NCBI GenBank assembly: GCA_023247815.1
Contig: JAHFFS010000054.1
Location: 1-8,320, forward strand
Length of the DNA stretch: 8,320 nucleotides
Reading direction: 5' to 3'
From: Candidatus Omnitrophota bacterium
GTDB lineage: Bacteria; Omnitrophota; Gorgyraeia; Zapsychrales; JANLHA01
Position numbers and translations under genes: made by a program. Below the pieces are notes generated by a model. That model searched no databases, was not told the origin of the DNA, and was given only the letters and a program-made list of their open reading frames with translations. Every line of letters begins with the position of its first letter. Within the stretch, counting starts at the first letter, position 1. Below, in pieces: positions 5,657 through 8,320 of this stretch.

Positions 5657-6106
5657 ATGTCGGAAAATACTGAAACGGCCGTGAAGGAAGCAAAGAAGGG
5701 TTCTGTCGCGCTTTCTTCCAAACTGGAGCAAGTTGCAAAAACCATCGAGGGATTGACCGCGTTGGAATTGTCGGAACTTGTCAAGGGTTTGGAAGATCGT
5801 CTTGGGATCCAAGCTGCTGCTCCTATGCCGGCCGGCATGATGATGGCTGGTGTTGCTGGAGCTGCTGCTGGCGCAGGTGCCGCGGCAGAAGAAAAGACCG
5901 AATTTACCGTTGTCTTAGCGGAAATAGGAACCAATAAGATTGCCGTTATTAAGGAAGTGCGCGCGGCAACCAATTTGGGTCTTAAGGAAGCTAAGGATTT
6001 GGTCGAGGCTGCTCCAAAGCCGATCAAAGAAGGTGCCAGTAAAGCCGAAGCGGAAGATCTTAAGAAAAAGCTTGAGGCTGCTGGTGCTAAAGTAGAATTG
6101 AAGTAA
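5657..6106 (+). CDS. rplL: 50S ribosomal protein L7/L12, extended N-terminus
   Basis: L7/L12 forms the flexible stalk that recruits and activates translational GTPases. The 149-residue protein is longer than the usual 120-130. The first 18 or so residues (MSENTETAVKEAKKGSVA) are extra relative to E. coli and are charged and low in hydrophobics. The dimerisation and L10-binding helices span about 21-50. An alanine-, glycine- and methionine-rich hinge follows (52-77, with AGMMMAG). The globular C-terminal domain (78-149) includes KIAVIKEVRAATNLGLKEAK, the factor-binding surface. ATG 5657 is supported by GAAGGGAG 8 nt upstream. A GTG at codon 9 (5681) is an alternative, but has no comparable signal. 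The frame also extends upstream within rplJ without homology. It follows rplJ by 1 nt. Confidence 0.96.
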   Translation: MSENTETAVKEAKKGSVALSSKLEQVAKTIEGLTALELSELVKGLEDRLGIQAAAPMPAGMMMAGVAGAAAGAGAAAEEKTEFTVVLAEIGTNKIAVIKEVRAATNLGLKEAKDLVEAAPKPIKEGASKAEAEDLKKKLEAAGAKVELK

Positions 6107-6263
6107 TTAAAAAATAGTGAATAGTGAGTGGTGAATTGTTTTTAGCGCCCATCAAGGTCTAGCTTAGCTATGGTCCAGGTGTTGTCAAAGGGTGTCTGCA
6201 AGTCGCTCGCTGTTTTCTTCTTTTTTATTCAATGATCTTCAACATAAGGAGTGGTCAATAACC
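6107..6263 (+). other. rplL-rpoB intergenic spacer
   Basis: This 157-nt gap is the longest inside the secE-rpoB block. It opens with two perfect tandem copies of AATAGTG (6113-6126) and a degenerate third AGTGGTG (6127-6133). A small TAGC-TTA-GCTA hairpin (6160-6170) and a pyrimidine-rich stretch (about 6210-6230) follow. No sigma70-like promoter pair and no stem with a U-run were seen, so neither a promoter nor an attenuator can be claimed. In E. coli this gap carries a partial terminator and an RNase III site; whether an equivalent exists here is unknown. Confidence 0.5.
6246..6251 (+). promoter_or_regulatory. Ribosome-binding site of rpoB
   Basis: AAGGAG is a full Shine-Dalgarno core but ends 12 nt before ATG 6264, longer than the usual 5-9 nt. 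No closer alternative start exists, and the encoded N-terminus matches the RpoB family, so the ATG stands. Confidence 0.7.
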
Positions 6264-8320
6264 ATGTCCAAAATAAAGATAAGAAATTTCGGCAAGATCA
6301 AAGACAACTTTGAACTACCAAAGCTTTTGGACGTACAGCTGGATTCTTATGAGGCCTTTTTACAGCGCGACGTGGCGCCGGATAAAAGGCAGGATCAAGG
6401 GTTAGAGGAAGTTTTCCGCGAAATTTTTCCGCTTGAGAGTTATGACGGTCAGATCAAGCTGGAATATATGAATTATTACCTGGGGAAAGAGAAGTATTCC
6501 AGCGGTGAGTGTCAGCGACGGAGCATGACCTATGCCGCGCCTCTTAAGGTTAAGCTGCGTTTGATCACCCCGGTTGATATTAAGGAACAGGAAGTTTATT
6601 TTGGCGATTTTCCGTTGATGACGGAGAACGCCACATTTATCATCAACGGTGATGAGCGTGTCTGCGTTTCGCAGATCCAACGCCCGCCGGGTGTTTCCTT
6701 TGAAGAAGAAGTCCATCCGACCGGAAAGAGCATTTATCATGGCCGCATCATCCCTTCGCGCGGCGCGTGGTTTGAGACCAAATTTGATTTGAATGACGTG
6801 CTCTTAACGTACATTGATCGTCGAAGAAATTTTCCAGCGACCCAGATTTTAAGAATCATGGGTCTGTCCAGCGTTGAAGACATCGAAAAAATGTTCGGTG
6901 ATCTGTTCAAGAAATTGAAGGCAACCCTGGAAAAGGACCATACCAAAAATAAAGAAGAGGCCTTGCTGGATTTTTATCGCAAGATGCGTCCCACCGAACC
7001 GGCAACGGTCGAAGTCGCGGAGGCGTTGTTTTTCCGTCTCTTTTTTGATCCGAAGCGTTATGATTTGAGCAAGGTTGGCAGACATATCATCAATCGCAAG
7101 CTCGGGACACAACTGCCTTTAGACAATCGTGTTTTAGATATCCAGACCGTTGTCGCGGTTATCAAATACCTTTTCGCGTTAAGAGAAGGGGTTGGCGAAA
7201 CCGACGATATCGATCATTTGGGCAACCGCCGGATCAAGGCCGTCGGTGAGTTGGTGCAAAATCAAGTTCGGATCGGTCTCGCTCGACTTGAGCGGTCGAT
7301 CAAAGAACGTTTGGTCGTGATGACGTCGTACGAACATCTGACCGCGCACCATTTGATCAATTCCCGCCTTTTTTCCAATCAAGTTCATGATTTTTTTGCT
7401 CGAAGTCAATTATCACAATTTATGGACCAGGTGAATCCGCTCTCGGAGATGACGCACAAACGCCGTCTCAGTGCTTTGGGACCTGGTGGTTTGTCGCGCG
7501 AACGTGCCGGCTTCGAGGTGCGTGACGTCCATCCGACCCATTATGGCCGGGTGTGTCCGATTGAAACGCCGGAAGGTCCGAATATCGGGCTTATCTCGTC
7601 GCTGACGACCTGCGCGCGGGTGAATGAATTGGGATTTATTGAAACCCCCTATTACAAAGTTGAAGATGGCCGGGTGACGCGCAAAATTGAATTTTTAAGC
7701 GCCGATGTGGATCAGATCAAATACATCGCCCAGGCCAACGTGGAAATGGATGAGAATAACATGATCGTCGGCAAGGAAATCATCTGCCGCTATAAAACCG
7801 ACTTTCCTAAAGTCAAACGGGAACAGATCAACTACAAGGACGTTTCCACCAAACAGTTGGTTTCGGTGGCGGCCTCGTTGATTCCATTTTTGGAGCACGA
7901 TGACGCCAACCGCGCGTTGATGGGATCAAACATGCAACGCCAAGCCGTTCCTTTGATGGTCGCGGATGTGCCTTTTGTCGGCACCGGGATGGAAGAAAAA
8001 GTGGCCCGTGATTCAGGGGTCGTTGTCGTCGCCAAGAAATCAGGAGAGGTCAAAAAGATCGATGCTCGAGAGATTGTCATCGGCGATATGGTCTATCCAT
8101 TGAAGACTTTCATGCGGTCAAACGCCAATACCTGCATTCATCAAAAACCACTTGTGAAATTGGGCGAGACTGTCAAGGAAGGCCAGATCATTGCCGACGG
8201 GATCGGAACCAAAGATGGACGGCTGGCGTTGGGACAAAATGTTTTCGTCGCTTTCATGCCGTGGCGTGGTTACAACTTTGAAGACGCCATTCTTGTTAAT
8301 CAGAACATTGTTCGAATGGA
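6264..8320 (+). CDS. rpoB: DNA-directed RNA polymerase subunit beta, 3' partial
   Basis: The beta subunit forms half of the RNA polymerase active-site cleft and the rifampicin pocket. The frame from ATG 6264 is open to the right edge, giving 685 residues plus two bases of a protein usually 1150-1350 long. It starts MSKIKIRNFGKIKDNFELPK. Family landmarks are GDFPLMTENATFIINGDERV, DDIDHLGNRR (314-323), the rifampicin cluster (379-405) with SQLSQFMDQ and THKRRLSALGPGGLSRERAG, PIETPEGPNIGLI (432-444) and EHDDANRALMGSNMQRQAV (544-562). FMPWRGYNFEDAILVN lies near the cut end. His398 corresponds to E. coli His526, so the N-terminal part is about 128 residues shorter than in E. coli. It lacks the long insert that Bacillus has before the DDIDHLGNRR motif. 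Arg380 and Val390 replace E. coli Ser508 and Asn518. rpoC is expected downstream, outside the window. Confidence 0.98.
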   Translation, partial: MSKIKIRNFGKIKDNFELPKLLDVQLDSYEAFLQRDVAPDKRQDQGLEEVFREIFPLESYDGQIKLEYMNYYLGKEKYSSGECQRRSMTYAAPLKVKLRLITPVDIKEQEVYFGDFPLMTENATFIINGDERVCVSQIQRPPGVSFEEEVHPTGKSIYHGRIIPSRGAWFETKFDLNDVLLTYIDRRRNFPATQILRIMGLSSVEDIEKMFGDLFKKLKATLEKDHTKNKEEALLDFYRKMRPTEPATVEVAEALFFRLFFDPKRYDLSKVGRHIINRKLGTQLPLDNRVLDIQTVVAVIKYLFALREGVGETDDIDHLGNRRIKAVGELVQNQVRIGLARLERSIKERLVVMTSYEHLTAHHLINSRLFSNQVHDFFARSQLSQFMDQVNPLSEMTHKRRLSALGPGGLSRERAGFEVRDVHPTHYGRVCPIETPEGPNIGLISSLTTCARVNELGFIETPYYKVEDGRVTRKIEFLSADVDQIKYIAQANVEMDENNMIVGKEIICRYKTDFPKVKREQINYKDVSTKQLVSVAASLIPFLEHDDANRALMGSNMQRQAVPLMVADVPFVGTGMEEKVARDSGVVVVAKKSGEVKKIDAREIVIGDMVYPLKTFMRSNANTCIHQKPLVKLGETVKEGQIIADGIGTKDGRLALGQNVFVAFMPWRGYNFEDAILVNQNIVRM

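Noticed and set aside
5623..6027. A minus-strand open frame of 134 codons over rplL
   Set aside because: Its Ala/Pro-rich composition mirrors the repetitive Ala codons of the L7/L12 hinge; no homology or start signal.
6182..6210. TTGTCA as the -35 box of an rpoB promoter
   Set aside because: No -10-like hexamer occurs 16-18 nt downstream; the region there is GC-rich.

Overview
This is an ordinary bacterial chromosomal window carrying core translation and transcription genes, all on the + strand. The order is rpsA (5' end cut off) - tyrS - [promoter and structured leader] - tRNA-Thr(GGT) - rpmG - tRNA-Trp(CCA) - secE - nusG - rplK - rplA - rplJ - rplL - rpoB (3' end cut off). The secE-to-rpoB order is one of the most conserved gene clusters in bacteria. 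The proteins are clearly bacterial: six-domain S1, TyrZ-like tyrosyl-tRNA synthetase, NusG with NGN and KOW domains, and RpoB with an intact rifampicin-region core. The lineage cannot be fixed from this window. A mid-range base composition (not computed), a short single-span SecE, an L7/L12 with an extended N-terminus and a compact RpoB would fit an uncultivated PVC-, Omnitrophota- or Elusimicrobia-like Gram-negative bacterium. That is a low-confidence inference.

Layout. Positions 1-1394 hold most of ribosomal protein S1, and 1484-2635 hold tyrS after an 89-nt gap. A new transcription unit appears to begin at a near-perfect sigma70-type promoter (TTGACA, 17-nt spacer, TATACT; 2700-2728) with A-tracts upstream. 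It is followed by about 144 nt of leader that could form several hairpins. Then come tRNA-Thr, the small L33 gene (50 codons), tRNA-Trp, and a tightly packed block from secE to rplL (gaps of 2, 1, 3, 15 and 1 nt). A 157-nt gap separates rplL from rpoB, which runs off the end of the window after 685 codons.

How the genes work together. The tRNAs, the TyrRS and the ribosomal proteins (S1, L33, L11, L1, L10, L7/L12) serve translation. SecE serves co-translational membrane insertion and secretion. NusG and RpoB serve transcription and its coupling to ribosomes. Because tRNAs sit inside the presumed polycistron, tRNA processing would also create the 5' ends of the rpmG and secE messages.

No undescribed system was found. 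The points worth a second look are modest. The tuf gene, often located between tRNA-Thr and tRNA-Trp, is absent. L33 keeps only half of its zinc-ribbon cysteines. SecE has Ser where Pro is usual after the conserved Trp. There is no room for an E. coli-style L10 leader before rplJ. L7/L12 is extended at its N-terminus, and the RpoB rifampicin region carries two uncommon residues.
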